A DNA stretch of 64,000 nt from NCBI GenBank assembly GCA_015179025.1, contig WHUX01000079.1:1-64000 (forward strand), read 5' to 3'. The translations under genes were made by a program, and so were the position numbers. The notes beneath the pieces were generated by a model. The model had not been told where the DNA came from and searched no databases. It saw nothing but the letters and a program-made list of their open reading frames with translations. This stretch comes from Terfezia claveryi. Its lineage: Eukaryota > Ascomycota > Pezizomycetes > Pezizales > Pezizaceae. Shown here one piece after another: positions 28,990-41,500 of this stretch; the stretch's first letter is position 1; every line of letters starts with the position of its first letter.

Positions 28990-29945
28990 AGCGAAGGGAA
29001 CAAGGGCGGGAGAGGGGAATATATATACAGAAAAACCATTGTTGCCAAGGCTGACAATATAGACTTTCTGAAGACAATGAGATAGTGGATAATAATAGAA
29101 GTGGCATGGCAGTGATCAACCAGCTCAGTCTACTGTTGCACTTGGGTACTATACTACCTAATGCCTGACCTGGTAATAGTCATATTGGGCAATTGTAGTC
29201 GTTGCACTGTGATATATGCGGAGCTCCTGCTGTTTCGTAGGAATTCATGCATTCGCTGCTTATATATACTATTTATATGCACGAAACTCATATTTTCGAG
29301 GCTTATATATATGTATAGGAGAAACTCATGCTTTCGAGGCTCATATATATATATGCATGAACCTCATGCTTTCGAGGCTTATATATATGTATGCGAGAAA
29401 CTTATGCTTTCGAGGCTCATATATATATATGTGCGAACCTCATGCTTTCGAGGCTTGTAGATATGTATGCGAGAAACTCATGCTTTCAAGGCTTATATAT
29501 ATATGTGCGCGAAACTCATGCTTTCAAAACTTATATATATATTTGCGCGAAACTCATACTTTCGAGGCTTATATATATATGTGCGCGAAACTCATGCTTT
29601 CGAGGCTTATGTATATGTGTGCGCGAAACTCATGCTTTCGAGGCTTATGTATATATGTATGATATATATAAGCCTTGAAAGCATGAGTTTTCCTACGAAA
29701 CAGCAGGAGCTCCATATATATTATAGTGCCACGACTATGATTGTCCAATATGACTATCACTAGGTCAGGCATTAGGTAGTATGGCACTCAGGTGCAACAG
29801 TGGGCTGAGCTGGGTTGATCACTGCCATGCCACTTCTCTTATTGTCCGCTATCTCATTGTCTTCGGAAAGTCTATATTGTCGGCCTTAGCAACAATGGTT
29901 TTTCTGTATATATATTCCCCTTTCCTACACTTTTTCCCTTCACTC
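28990..29945. repeat. Inverted repeat P0, centre near 29460
   Basis: Left-arm blocks GGGGAATATATATACAGAAA, CCATTGTTGCCAAGGC and CTAATGCCTGACCTGG reappear inverted on the right as TTTCTGTATATATATTCCCC, GGCCTTAGCAACAATGG and CTAGGTCAGGCATTAG. The arms are diverged, so this is not a copy artefact of assembly. Confidence 0.85.
29236..29690. repeat. AT-rich tandem array, 36-37 bp unit
   Basis: There are about 12 units of GAAACTCATGCTTTCGAGG followed by CTTATATATATATGTGCGC. All frames are open because of the unit composition, so the frames here are not genes. Confidence 0.9.
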
Positions 29946-29959
29946 TTTATCAAATGTGC

Positions 29960-32012
29960 TACGATGGCTAGTTCTTAATGTGATCCATCCATGATGCTGT
30001 ACTGTGGGACTCGGCGCCCTAGGGTTCAGCATGGTGCAGAAGCGCCCTAGTACCCTATCTTGTGTATCCGCGCCCTCAAGTCGTTTTCTGTTTCTGCCCC
30101 CAGGCGCCAATCCATGGTCATGCCATGTACAGGTACTATAAGAGTACAGTATGCCTCTGCAATGCAGGTGAGCGCCCTGGTACAACTACCTGACAGGAAA
30201 CATGTCAACTCTACTTGGCGCACGCGGAGAATGATGGTGATAGCAGCCAGGCAAAGGCAGCCAGATAGAGCTATATATTGCATGCACTACGTGCACTTGA
30301 GCTTCTATATACACCGCTGAGCCAGAAATGCCCTTCTACCAAACCATTCCATAATGGATACCACTAGAACTCTCTCCTGCGCATATACCTCCCACAATTG
30401 CAGTGGTTCCCTGACCCAAAGTAGTTACCGCCCTCGCTGATATATCGAGACTGTACCTGTCCAGAGTTAGCCAATCACTGGCTGGTATAGCCACGAGCAA
30501 TGCCTAGTAGTAGAGCAATTAGCTAGACATACTTATAGAGTTCGTGGATTTGCTGGCGAGTCAATGTACCTAGCTGTGTCTGCGCATATAGATTGGAGAT
30601 ATCTTAAGAGTTCACTTGTGGGGTCCTAAGAGCTATTAGCTATGCCTTCATATAGAGTGGTTTGCTTGTGAGTCCACGTACCTAGCTATTTCTGCACATA
30701 CATTGGGGATATATGGGAAGTGCACTTGCGGGGTCCTAAGAACAATTAGCTATGCCTTCACACAGAGTCTCTTGGTTTTCTAGAGAGTCCACATACCTAG
30801 CTATACTTGTATTTGCGAATGTACATAGGGGGTATCTCAGGAGCGTCCTAAGCGCAATTAGCTATGCCTGCACATAGAGTCCACTGGTTTTATGACGAGT
30901 TCATGTACCTAGCTATTTCTGTACATATGGATGGGGGATATCTCAGAAGTGCACTTGCAGGGTCCTAAGAGCAATTAGCTAAGCATTCCCATAGAGTTCG
31001 CGGATTTGCTAGCAAGTCCACATACCTAGCTATATTTGGGCATATAGATGGGGGATATTACGGGAGTGCACTTGCGGGGTCCTAAGAGCAATTAGCTATG
31101 CCTTCACATAGAGTCCGCTGGTTTGCTGGCGAGTCCACATACCTAGCTATTTCTGCACATATAGACGGGGGATACAAGAGGAATGCACTTGCGACATTCT
31201 AAGAGCAATTAGCTATGCCTACATAGAGTCCGCTTGTTTTCTAGCGAGTTCATATACCTAGCTATGCCTGTGTCTGCGCACATACATTTGGGATATCTCG
31301 AGAGTGTCCTAAGAGCAATTGGCTATGCCTTGATATAGAGTCTGCTGGTTTTCTGGCGAGTTCACATACCTAGCTATACCTGTGTGTGTGTAAAAACATT
31401 AGGGATATTTCAGGAGTGTCCTAAGAGCAATTAGCTATGCCTTCACATAGAGTCCACTAGTTTTTTGGCGAGACCATGTACCTAGCTATGCCTGTGTCCG
31501 CACATATATATTGGGGATATCTTAGGAGTGTCCTAAGAGCAATTAGCTATACCTTCACATAGAGTCTGCTGGTTTTCTGGCGAGTTCATATACCTAGCTA
31601 TGCCTGTATTCAAGCATATACATTGGGGATATCTTGGGAGTGTCCTAAGAGCAATTAGCTATACCTTCATATATAGTCTACTGGTTTTCTGGCGAGTTCA
31701 TATACCTAGGTATACCTATGTCTGCGCATATACATTGGGGATATCTCGGGAGTGTCCTAAGAACAATTAGCTATGCCTTCATATAAAGTCCACTGGTTTT
31801 CTGGTGAGTTCATGTACCTAGCTATGTCTGCACAAGTGGATGGGGGATATCTCGGGAGTGCACTTGCAGGGACCTAAGAGCAATTAGCTATGCCTTCACA
31901 TAGAGTCTGCTGGTTTTCTGGCGAGTTCACATACCTAGCTATGCCTGTGTGTACGCAAAAACATTGGGGATATCTCGGGAGTATCTTAAGAGCAATTATC
32001 TATACCTTCACA
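29960..32012. repeat. P3 left arm: unique segment plus ~110-bp satellite
   Basis: 29960-30500 is a segment rich in GCGCCC motifs. 30500-32012 is about 13 units of a 110-bp satellite whose landmarks are ACCTAGCTATGCCTGTGTCT, GGGGATATCTCGGGAGTG, CCTAAGAGCAATTAGCTATG and TCTGGCGAGTTCA. The whole arm recurs inverted at 45590-47570. The satellite continues for about 40 bp after the LINE insertion (38209-38253). Confidence 0.9.
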
Positions 32013-32420
32013 TTTTTTTTTTTTTTTTTTAAATACTTAACACTTCTATGCGGCCCTGTTAGGGGGGCCATGAGGAGCCACGCGGAAGCCCGGTGGATTC
32101 AAGGGTGAGGCAAGTTAATCTGCTAAACCCACGCAGGATAAATACAAACAAACCAGAACAAGGCTCTATATTGTCATTAACGGACTTGCTGATGGCCCGA
32201 GGGCCTGACTGAGTTTCAATCCCTAACCGCCACCCCTCCCTTCTCATAGACTTGTGGACTAAATGAACTTATGAACTAGAGATGGTATAAAGGGAACTCG
32301 TGAAGAAGAACAGGTGAACTGGGATGTCTCCCCCTGAACTCGTGACTGGCTGAATTGAAAGAACTGAGAATGAACTGAAGAGAAATAAATAATGCTCCAA
32401 GGATTGGAAATTGACTGTAA

Positions 32421-33300
32421 CTAGGTGAGCTCTTTGTATAAGTGCTTGAAAAAAGCCTCCATAGCCTTGAATGTCTCATCCCGTTCTGTCCTCCATTTTG
32501 GCTTGTCGAGTTTCTACCAGGTGTCTTTATCCTCCAATAGGGCTCTCCTGAAGTGGTCGAACCATGGGCAGTCGAAGACAATATGCTCCCTTGTCTCTGA
32601 GGGGTGGCCACACATGTATTCCACCGACTCTGATTTGCCGATATAATGGAGCCAGGATTTCTGTGAGCCCTTGTTTGTCCGCATCTAAGTATAGGCTGAT
32701 AAAGCATGTTGGTCCCCCTCGACTCTCCTACTACCATATCCCACCCCTGTTATTACTACTTTCTGCACTGCCTTAGAGGCTGCTTGTAGCCCCCCTTTTG
32801 TTATCTTGCGACTTTCTCCTGTTACTATTTCGAGGTGAGAGTGTAGGCATGCTGTTTGGTCTGCTTTCTCATTCCATTGGATGCCTAAATGCCCTCTAAC
32901 CCACAATAGCCTGAGGTCTCTCTGGGGGTTGCTGACTAATGAGGCTTTGATGTCCTTTTCAATACCTGAATGGGGGGAGGCACCTTAACTTAAATTCCAG
33001 ATGGTCTGTACTGCCGCCTGAGAATCCGATAATATAGTGATCATATCCAAGTCCTCGTTTTGGAGGGCTAGCAGCATGGCGTATAGCTCCCCATCTACAA
33101 CAGTTGCTTAGTTGCCTAAGAAACCTCCGTAATCTCTTGGTTGGCCCCCTTTCCAGTCCTCGCTATGAACCCCGCTGGCCACTTTGCCCCCTCATCCTGT
33201 CTCGTCTGTATAACATACTCTCCAGCCCTGCTCTAGGATGCCACCTATGTTCGCCGCCCAAATGCCTAGGTCCTTGCTCCTTTTAGATTTAGGGTCCAGG
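32421..33300 (-). pseudogene. LINE-2B RNase H and C-terminal domain
   Basis: The frame reads GGILEQGWRVCYTDETG, TVVDGELYAMLLAL, TILSDSQAAVQTI and WVRGHLGIQWNEKADQ, then HALSAYT-stop-MRTNKGSQKSWLHYIG and MCGHPSETREHIVFDC. The stop in SAYT-stop-MRT is TAG where LINE-1 and LINE-2A have Trp. The metal-binding residues D, E, D and D are all visible. Confidence 0.85.
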
Positions 33301-34910
33301 ATTTCCTCATAAATTATAGGGAAAGGGATGATATTCTCCCTATCCCCCCAGGAGATTTCTTTGGGAGCCGCTTCATTCAGGAAGAAAGCTTTGGAGATAG
33401 CTGTTCTTTTCCAATGGAGGTCATTGTAGAGTTGCCATGATGTATCCCTTGAGATATAAGATCTTACCTCCTTATCTCCTGTCCTAACCGCTCTAGCTAC
33501 CCATGATCTTGACATATCATCCAATTTCTCATTTAGTGGGTCTATGTTCGTGATCTTTCCTATGGTAAGGTGATTGCTACCGTGATAGCCTCCTGTGATT
33601 TTCTGTAGGGCCCTGTATTCTAGTCTCTTCATTGGCTCTAGAAGTGACTTCAACTGATCTGTGTTATAGAGTTCTGCCCCCCATGTGAAGAGACTTCAGA
33701 TGCATCCTGTATAAAGAGATCTGAGGACAGATGGGCTCATACCACCATTTGCGTTTCCGAGGCTGGTAAGTACATTCAGTATTGCAGATGCTTTGGCTAT
33801 TCGGGAGTCAACATGTGGCTTTCAGGAGAAGTTGCTGTAGATTAGGATGCCGAGTGTAGTACATGACTGGACTTTTCCCCTGTGGTGGAAGTTGACTCTA
33901 CTCTCCTTACTGTCATCCCACTGGAGTTCATCCTCCTGCGCGTACTTGTCTAAAAGGGTATTGACTCTCTTGACTAAACGATTATGGCCTATGATATCCA
34001 GTGAACTGATTATTAATAGGTTAATATCGTCCATGTAAGAGAATAGCCTGGCTGTAGATGTGATCTGGTAGTAATGTTGAGCCTATGTCATGGCTATTCG
34101 ACTTGACCTGTGGTAATATAGCTGTTCTGATTGCTGCATTTTCCAGGAGTCGAATTCTGCTGTAGCCCTCGTTAGGGTATGTCCGATATATATGAGCTAG
34201 AGGACTGGGGATAGTGGGCTGCTTTGTAGTTCACCTTGGTCCATCTGCATTCTCCCCTTAATTGAACTGTCCCAAATAATATGGAAGCTCCTTGGCTGTA
34301 GGAACCGTTTGACAAATCCCTGTAGACTTGCGCATACTCCTGCCTCTTTGAGGATTTGAACTAGCTTGTCTGTGCGGACATTGTTGAACGCTGATACAAT
34401 ATCCTTCCCTAATAGGGTCGCTTTCTTCTCTTCCTAGATTGCCTTTTCTGCCGTTGATATTGTCAACATTTAAGTATCTATTGCTGATCTTCCCTTCCAG
34501 GAGCCATATTGGAGTGGGTGGAAGAGCTGAGTTAGCTGCTGGAGCTTGTTGGCTATTAGTTTCTCGGGCAACTTGCCTACCATATTTGACAGAACTATTG
34601 GCCTCCATCCCTTGACTTGGGAGTGGTCCTTTCCTGGTTTGGGTATCATGACCATTATGGGGTCTCTTCATACTAGAGGTGTTGCTATATTGCCTTCAGC
34701 TACACTGGCTAGATCGTTGAGGAGGGCTATGCTAAGTCGAGTGTCCTTAATGAGCTTGATAAGGTGATATGAAATGAGGTCCAGTCCCAGTGTCGAGCTG
34801 TTTGATATTTTGCTCAAAGATTTCCTTACTTCCTCGATGCTGGACTCTCCTGCTTCTAGGTATTCTATTAGGGACTCGACGATTAAGGGGGGTGTTTCCC
34901 TGATATAGTA
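33192..34910 (-). pseudogene. LINE-2B reverse transcriptase
   Basis: RT blocks in order are SSTLGLDLISYHLIKLIKDT, VMIPKPGKDHSQVKGWRPIV, LFHPLQYGSWKGRSAIDT, a catalytic YMDDINLLII at about 34008-34034, then LEYRALQKITGGYHGSN and ISKAFFLNEAAPKEISWGDR of the thumb/connection. YMDD replaces the more common YADD. Frameshifts occur near 34260, 34450 and 34660. Confidence 0.85.
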
Positions 34911-36745
34911 TATAACGGGGTTATGCAACATTACCGGGTAATGCAACAGCCCCTACGGTATTCCTGTCCGGTCATTCTTGGCAGGGTAACTCAGGTTAAA
35001 ATGAACAGAAACATTGCCAACAAAATATATAATGACCTTAAATATGTAGAGATGTATTGGCATATATTGGAAATGTGTAGGGAATGTGTAATGGGAAGTT
35101 AGATATGAGTTATTACGCAGTATAGAATAAAATGTGGTATAAAGTAGACCAGCAACTGACCTACTATACTAGTCGAGACTTGTCAATATTGATATATAGA
35201 GGTTCGTTTTAGATATTCTAGGGTCTGCTGAGGCCTTCTGGCCTAGGTGATAGTTCCTGAGCATTGAGGATCCTCAGGAAAGTATAATATGAAGTTAATA
35301 TGTATTTATAAATCAATTTATCGGCTAATATACACTATTCTGGATCAGTACGAGTTCAATTAGCCTATCCTAGGCTTTCCTATACCAGACAGAGTCTACT
35401 CCAACATGAGTAAGCCTACTTGACTCTACCTGGCCCTGCCTGAGCTCTTCTGTAGCTGCCTGAACCAGGTGAAGGAAGTAGACACTGCAGGGCACTTGGC
35501 TGAAGAATTATGGGCCAACTTATATCACGACAATGAATTCAGACTCTTGTGGGCTACCATGAGCTTCACTGAACTACTGTGAGGCTGTTATGTATAACTA
35601 AAATATTCTCAAGGTAACTTGATCTTATCTAAACTCGCCTAGTCTCGCCTGCCTTATTTGGCCTTATATGCACCTGTTAAGCATTGTGTATATAAATTTT
35701 CTACTGTCAAATATGAACCAACAATAGTCTATAATATACCAAGTCTCCTTTAATATACCTGTAAGTACACTAGTACCTGTCAGAAGTCATTAGAACTGGT
35801 ATCAGCTAGTATTAATTAAGCTGACAGTCTAGAAGTAATGGTTTGACATATTTTATATATGCTAATATGTGTGTCTGAAGACAAACTAAAACTTAATAGT
35901 TGACCTTGGATGCATCAAACAACTATTTATAAGGAGGGAGCCTAAAGAAAGCTTATGTAGATTTGGACAAGTCTAGTTTTGCTTCTCAGTACGTAAATTA
36001 ATCCAGGTAGAACCGGGAGAGTTTAGATGAGATCAAACTACACTGAGAATACTTGAAGTATGTAAATAGCCTCACAGTAGTTTAGTGAAGCTCACGGTAG
36101 CCCACAGAAGTCTGAATTCATTGTTATGATATGAGTTGGCCCATAATTTTTCAGCCAAGTGCCCTGCAGTGTCTACTTCCTCCAGCTGGTTCAGGCAGCT
36201 ACAGAAGAGCTCAGGCAGGGCTAGGCAGAGTCAAGCAGGCTTACTCATATTGAAGTAGACTCTGTCTGGTATAGGAAAGCCTAGGATAGGCTAATTGAAC
36301 TCGTACTGATCCAGAATGGTTCATGTTAGCTGATAAATTGATTTATAAATACACATTAACTTTATATTATACTTTCCTGAGGATTCTCTATGCTCAAGAA
36401 CTATCACCCATACTAGAAGGCCTCAGCAGACCCTAGAATATCTAAAACGAACCTCTATATATCAATATTGACAAGTCTCGACTAGTATGGCAGGTCAGAT
36501 GCTGGTCTACTTTATACCATATTTAATTCTATACTACATAATAACTCATGTCTAACTTCCCATTACACATCCTCTACACATTCTTAACATATACCAATTC
36601 ATCTTTACATATCCAATGTCATTATACATTTTGCTGGCAATGTTTCCGTTCATTTTAGCCTGAGTTATCCTGCCAAGAATGACTGAATAGGGATACTATA
36701 GAGGCTGTTGCATTACCCAGTGATATTGCATAACCTCGTTATATA
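34909..36745. mobile_element. 1833-bp foldback element with ~0.7-kb inverted arms
   Basis: The element is 34911-36743, bounded by TATAACG ends and a TA duplication (34909-34910, 36744-36745). The left arm GTTATGCAACATTACC and GCCAAGAATGACCGG-type blocks recur inverted at the right (GGTAATGCAAC, CATTCTTGGCAGG). The arms run roughly 34911-35640 and 36020-36743. Internal blocks such as TCCTCAGGAAAGTATAATAT and GTCTACTTCCTCCAGCTGG are also paired. There is no ORF. TA duplication fits a Tc1/mariner-type non-autonomous element (inference). It interrupts LINE-2B between endonuclease and RT. Confidence 0.88.
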
Positions 36746-38101
36746 CTGTAGTCTCATTCCTCGTGACTAAGTAGTATTTTTGGAAAGCCTAGACTTTGTT
36801 TTGGTTTGTCGATATCACTTTTCTATCCTTGTCAACGAGATCCCCCATTATTGGTATGAACTTGAACGGGTCTCTAGCTACTCTTCCTATATCCCATAAA
36901 TGATGCTGGCCTTGTTCCTACAGAAACTTCTACCAGCATGCCCTTTTCTTTTTCCGGATAAGCTTTTTGAGCTTTTTGCCCTCTTCCTTATACTCCCCCT
37001 GTTCTCCTTGCCTATTCTCCGTGTTTTTTCCAATTGTTGCTATACCTCCCTATCCTACCATTTTTTGCTATGTTGGGATGCCGTCTTATGTATAAGGTGA
37101 TTCTGTACCAGCTCCTGAAGAACTTAATATGCCTCTCCGAAGCAGCTTAGTTCGAATAGTACCTCCTCCTCTTTATCCTTTTCTATATAACCTTCCCACC
37201 ATTTCCAGTTAATTGTCTTGTACTGGTGGGTCTCAGGAATATTTGTCTTTACATGGCCTGTGATGACTACGTGATCTGAGCTTATCCAAAAGGGGTGTAG
37301 AGGCTTGTAATCCTGCTATGATATGTCTTTTTCTTTGAATACTAGGTCAAGAAGACTCCTATTTACTCCTTGTGTGAATGTGTAGGCTTAGTAATGTACT
37401 CTTTGCTCAAGTTGATTGGTGCTGGCCCATTCCTGTATGACATTACCTCTATTAGAGTGGATGCCCCCCCAACTCGAGTGATGTGCATTGAAATCTCCTA
37501 GTATTATTGTACAGCTTCTTATTGGGATTTTAAGTAGGTCGTCCCTTAAGTTGATAGTGGAATCCTTTCCGTTTAGGTAAATACCTACCACTTTGGTGGA
37601 TTCTAGCCGTATTAGGCTGATGCCGGTACTAATATAAGAACTTGATGCTTTCTGGTGTCTCGTCGATATGTAGCCCGGAATTCTGCTATACTCATATAGA
37701 GTGGTGATCTAACTAAAGCTTGGATGGTTGGTTATACGAGCCCCAGCTGGTGTATTGTAAATAACTGGTTCCCCCACAAAGACGATGTCTGCGTTTTTAA
37801 CGCTTTCGAGGAATGTGTGGGTGTTCATCCTACTGTTGTTCACGTTGCAGTATGCAACTAATATTCTGGCTCTCCCCCCATCTACTCTACCTCTCTTGCT
37901 TCCCTGCCTTCCTTGCTCTACCTTTTCTTCTCCAACTCCGGCTCCCTGCTTCTCTCCTTCCCTCTCTCCTCTCCTTAGAAGGCCTGTAGGCCTAATATTC
38001 ATTAAGGTTGCGGGTCCCCTTGTAGGCTGTAGGGAAGTGCCTCCAGTTTTCGGAGGATCTATTCCTGTACTCTTTATCCTTCTTTGTGTGCTTCTTGTCA
38101 T
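36746..38101 (-). pseudogene. LINE-2B endonuclease and linker
   Basis: The N-terminus reads RILVAYCNVNNSRMNTHTFL, KNADIVFVGEPVIYNTPAG and the middle VVGIYLNGKDSTINLRDDL, then CTIILGDFNAHHSSWGG, which holds the catalytic GDFN and HH. The conserved Glu (GEP) is present. A frameshift separates the two parts near 37600-37700. The linker to RT (36746-37380) has no long frame. The segment 37860-38100 upstream is a basic, Gly/Arg/Glu-rich stretch between ORF1-like sequence and endonuclease. Confidence 0.85.
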
Positions 38102-38208
38102 TAATGCGTCGGTAGCATTTGTTGGCCTCGTGATTACTCTTTTTATAGTAGGTGTAGTGCACCTCTTGTGGGATTGGGATTGGAGACTGTGTTGGGCAGG
38201 GTTCTGTT
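37992..38208 (-). pseudogene. LINE-2B zinc-knuckle (ORF1 C-terminus) remnant
   Basis: The sequence VHYTYYKKSNHEANKCYRRI resembles a CCHC knuckle whose first Cys residues are replaced by Tyr, followed by a basic KKHTKKDKEY stretch. The LINE is 5'-truncated just upstream, at 38208. Confidence 0.55.
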
Positions 38209-38589
38209 TTCACATAAGTCCGCTAGTTTTCTAGCGAGTTCATGTACCTAGCTCATCAGCAAGAAAAAATTGGCGTCAGGACGCACTACCAAGCGTCCGG
38301 ATGCGAGTTTGCGTCCTGTGTATCCTGTGTGTCTGGACGCCTGGCTGCGTTGCAATGGTATCTGGACACCATTTGGGCTACAAAAAGCCCCGATAGCGTC
38401 CGGACGCCTGAGTCGGTAAACCCACGCCCCTGACATCTATGTAAGGTGCAAACCGTTCAAGACGCTGTCGTACACATGACTTTTGTCACTAATGCTATAG
38501 GCCCCAACCTACAACCGTTCCCGTTTACAATTCATACCGTCTCAGAACTTGTATCTGGTACGTTCTTCTACTAGGCAGCTCCGTACCCA

Positions 38590-41500
38590 CGATTGCAACC
38601 TTTGAATATGCATGCTGCAGAAATTTGAATTGTATTCCCCAATTATTATATACAGAAGTATTGAGAAATAAATATATATATGGAACACGCTCGCTCCAAC
38701 ACTTGCTCCAATATTCTCTCCAACACTCGCTCTAATGCTCACTCCTATGCTCACTCTAATGCTCGCTTCTATACTCGCTCTAACCCTCTAACACTGGCTC
38801 CAACACTCGCTCTGACACTCGCTCTGATGCTAACTATAATCTGGAGTATACCTTGGAAAACTTGTAACAAAAGGTCAGCTAAGAGAGTTCATAATAGAGG
38901 CGTAGTAATGCTTTTACCTATTCTGCACACAGTTGCTGGGTTGCCAGGGGAATTCTGTACTCCAACAGCTGCTGGGACAGCTCGTACCAATAATTACTTC
39001 GACCCTTGCTTCAACAATTGCTTTGATACTCGCTCCTACACTCGCTCTGATAGTTGCTGCAATATAGAGTATACCTTGGAAAACCTATAACAGAAGGTCA
39101 GCTATGAGAGTTCATGTTAGAGGCATAGTAATGCTTTTACCTATTCCGCATACAGTTGCTGGGTCACCGGGGGAATTCTGTAACTGATCTCAGCACTGCA
39201 TGTTGATATCGGTCTGCTAATGCTCCTGCCTATACCGACTGAACATCTTATTTACCTTGGGAATACTGTTAACAGAGGTGAGGTATACCTGCTCTTATCC
39301 TAGGCCTAGCAATGCCCCTGATGAATTCAGGCGATGTATGTGCCGCTTTGCCAGCTGTGCCGGGTTGTGCTATCTCTGTAGGTGACTTATACGCTTGCAC
39401 GCAAGGAAAATTTTGTTGTGATCAACACCCGCTCAGCCCATTTCTGCAAGCAGGAAATTAGCAGTTGCGCAACTAACAGTGACCTGTGCTGTGCTACCTA
39501 GGCTACCCTATACTTCAGCTGGTAATAGACATATTGGGAAATCATAGCATGCACCTTTCCGACTTCATTATTTTTCACAAGATGTATTATGGTAGGAACT
39601 CATGCCTTCGCAGCGTATATATATATATGCATGGAATTCACACCTTCGCGGTCTATATATATATGTATGAAAATCATGCATTCGTTATGTGTATTTATTC
39701 AAGGAATTCATGCTTTCAAAGGTTATGTATATATATTCAAGGAATTCGTGCTTTCGAGGCTTATGTGTATATATTCAAGGAATTCATGCTTTCGAGGCTG
39801 ATGTGAATATATTCAAGGAATTCATGCCTTTGCGGCCTATATATATATATGCATGGAATTCACGCCTTCGCGGTCTATATATATATGTATGAAAATCATG
39901 CATTCCTTATGTGTATTTATTCAAGGAATTCATGCTTTCAAAGCTTATGTATATATATTCAAGGAATTCGTGCTTTCGAGGCTTATGTGTATATATTCAA
40001 GGAATTCATGCTTTCGAGGCTGATGTGAATATATTCAAGGAATTCATGGTTTTGAGGCTCATATATATATATTTAAGGAATTCATACTTTCGAGGCTTAT
40101 GTGTATATATTCGAGGAATTCCTGCTTTCGAAGCTTATGTATATATATTCAAGGAATTCGTGCTTTCGAGGCTTATATGTATATATATAAGGAATTTGTG
40201 CTTTCAAGGCTTATATATATATATTCGAGGAATTCATGCTTTCAAAGCTTATATATATATATACAAGGAATTCATGCCTTTGCGGCCTATATATATATAT
40301 GCATGGAATTCACACCTTCGCAGCTTATGTGTATATATTCAAGGAATTCATGCTTTCGAAGCTTATGGATATATATGCAAGGAATTCGTGATTTCGACGG
40401 TTATGTATATATATTAGAGGAATTCTTGCTTTCGAAACTTATGTATATATATTGAAGGAATTCATGTCTTCGTGGTGTATATATATATATGCATAGAATT
40501 CATGCCTTCACTGCCTATTATATGTGTATGGAATTCCTGCATTCATGGCCTATCCATATACACATAGCATGAAGTCCTCGAATATATACATATAAGCCTC
40601 AAAAGCATAAATTGCTAGAATATATATACATAAGCCTCGCAAGCATGAATTCCTTGAATATATATACATAAGCCTCGAAAGCATGAATTCCTTGAATGTA
40701 TACATATAAGCCTCGAAAGCATAAATTCCTTGAATATATACACATAACCCTCAAAAGTACGAATTCCTTGAATATATATACATAAGCTTCAAAATCATGA
40801 ATTCCTTAAATAAATACACATAGCGAATGCATAATTTCTATACATATATATATAGGCTGCGAAGGCGTGAATTCCATGCATATATATATATAGGCCATGA
40901 AGGAATGAATTCCTTGAATATATATATATAGGCCGTAAAGGCATGAATTCCTTAAATATATATACATAAGCTTCGAAAGCACGAATTCCTCGAATATACA
41001 TATATAAGCCTCGAAAGCATAAATTCTTTAAATATATATACATAAGCCTCGAAAGCACGAATTCCTTAAATTTATATACATAAGCTTCGAAAGCATGAAT
41101 TCCTTGAATAAATATATATAGCGAATGCCTGATTTCCATACATATATATATAGGCCTTGAAGGCATGAATTCCATGCATATATATATATAGGCCTCGAAG
41201 GCATGAATTACTTGAATATATATATATAAGCGTCGAAAGTACGAATTCCTCGAATATATATACATAAGCCTCGAAAGCATGAATTCCTTGAATATATACA
41301 CATAAGCCTCGAAAGCAAGAATTCCTTGAATATATATACATAAGCTTCGAAAGCATGAATTCCTTGAATAAATATACATAGCAAATGCATAATTTCCATA
41401 CACATATATATAGGCTGCGAAGGCGTGAATTCCATGCATATATATATATAGGCCGCAAAGGCATGAATTCCTTGAATATATATACATAAGCTTCGAAAGT

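Larger units (their letters stand above)
28265..29955 (+). mobile_element. Palindromic element P0 with central 36-37 bp array
   Basis: The left end CATCAGCAAGAAAAAATTG equals the MITE end and the start of P1 at 38254. Next come GCGTCC/GGACGC-rich repeats (28290-28520), a stretch shared with P1 (28590-28800), then CACTCGCTCTAAC-type short repeats (28805-28980). Inverted arms at about 28990-29235 and 29690-29945 enclose a tandem array. It interrupts gypsy-2 integrase. The outer right end is not resolved. Confidence 0.7.
32007..38215 (-). mobile_element. LINE-2B, nearly full length, nested in satellite
   Basis: LINE-2B proper is 32014-38208, with the T-run at its left end and TTCACAT duplications at 32007-32013 and 38209-38215. 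The satellite reads normally across the site when it is removed. Domain order on minus is a degenerate zinc knuckle, endonuclease, RT, RNase H and C-terminal Cys/His motif. Without the 1833-bp foldback element (34911-36743) it is about 4.36 kb. Multiple nonsense codons and frameshifts make it inactive. The 3' UTR matches LINE-2A. Confidence 0.9.

Noticed and set aside
29200..29790. Array of regularly spaced repeats resembling a CRISPR
   Set aside because: There are no unique spacers between units, the context is clearly eukaryotic, and no cas-like genes are present. It is a plain tandem array in a palindrome.
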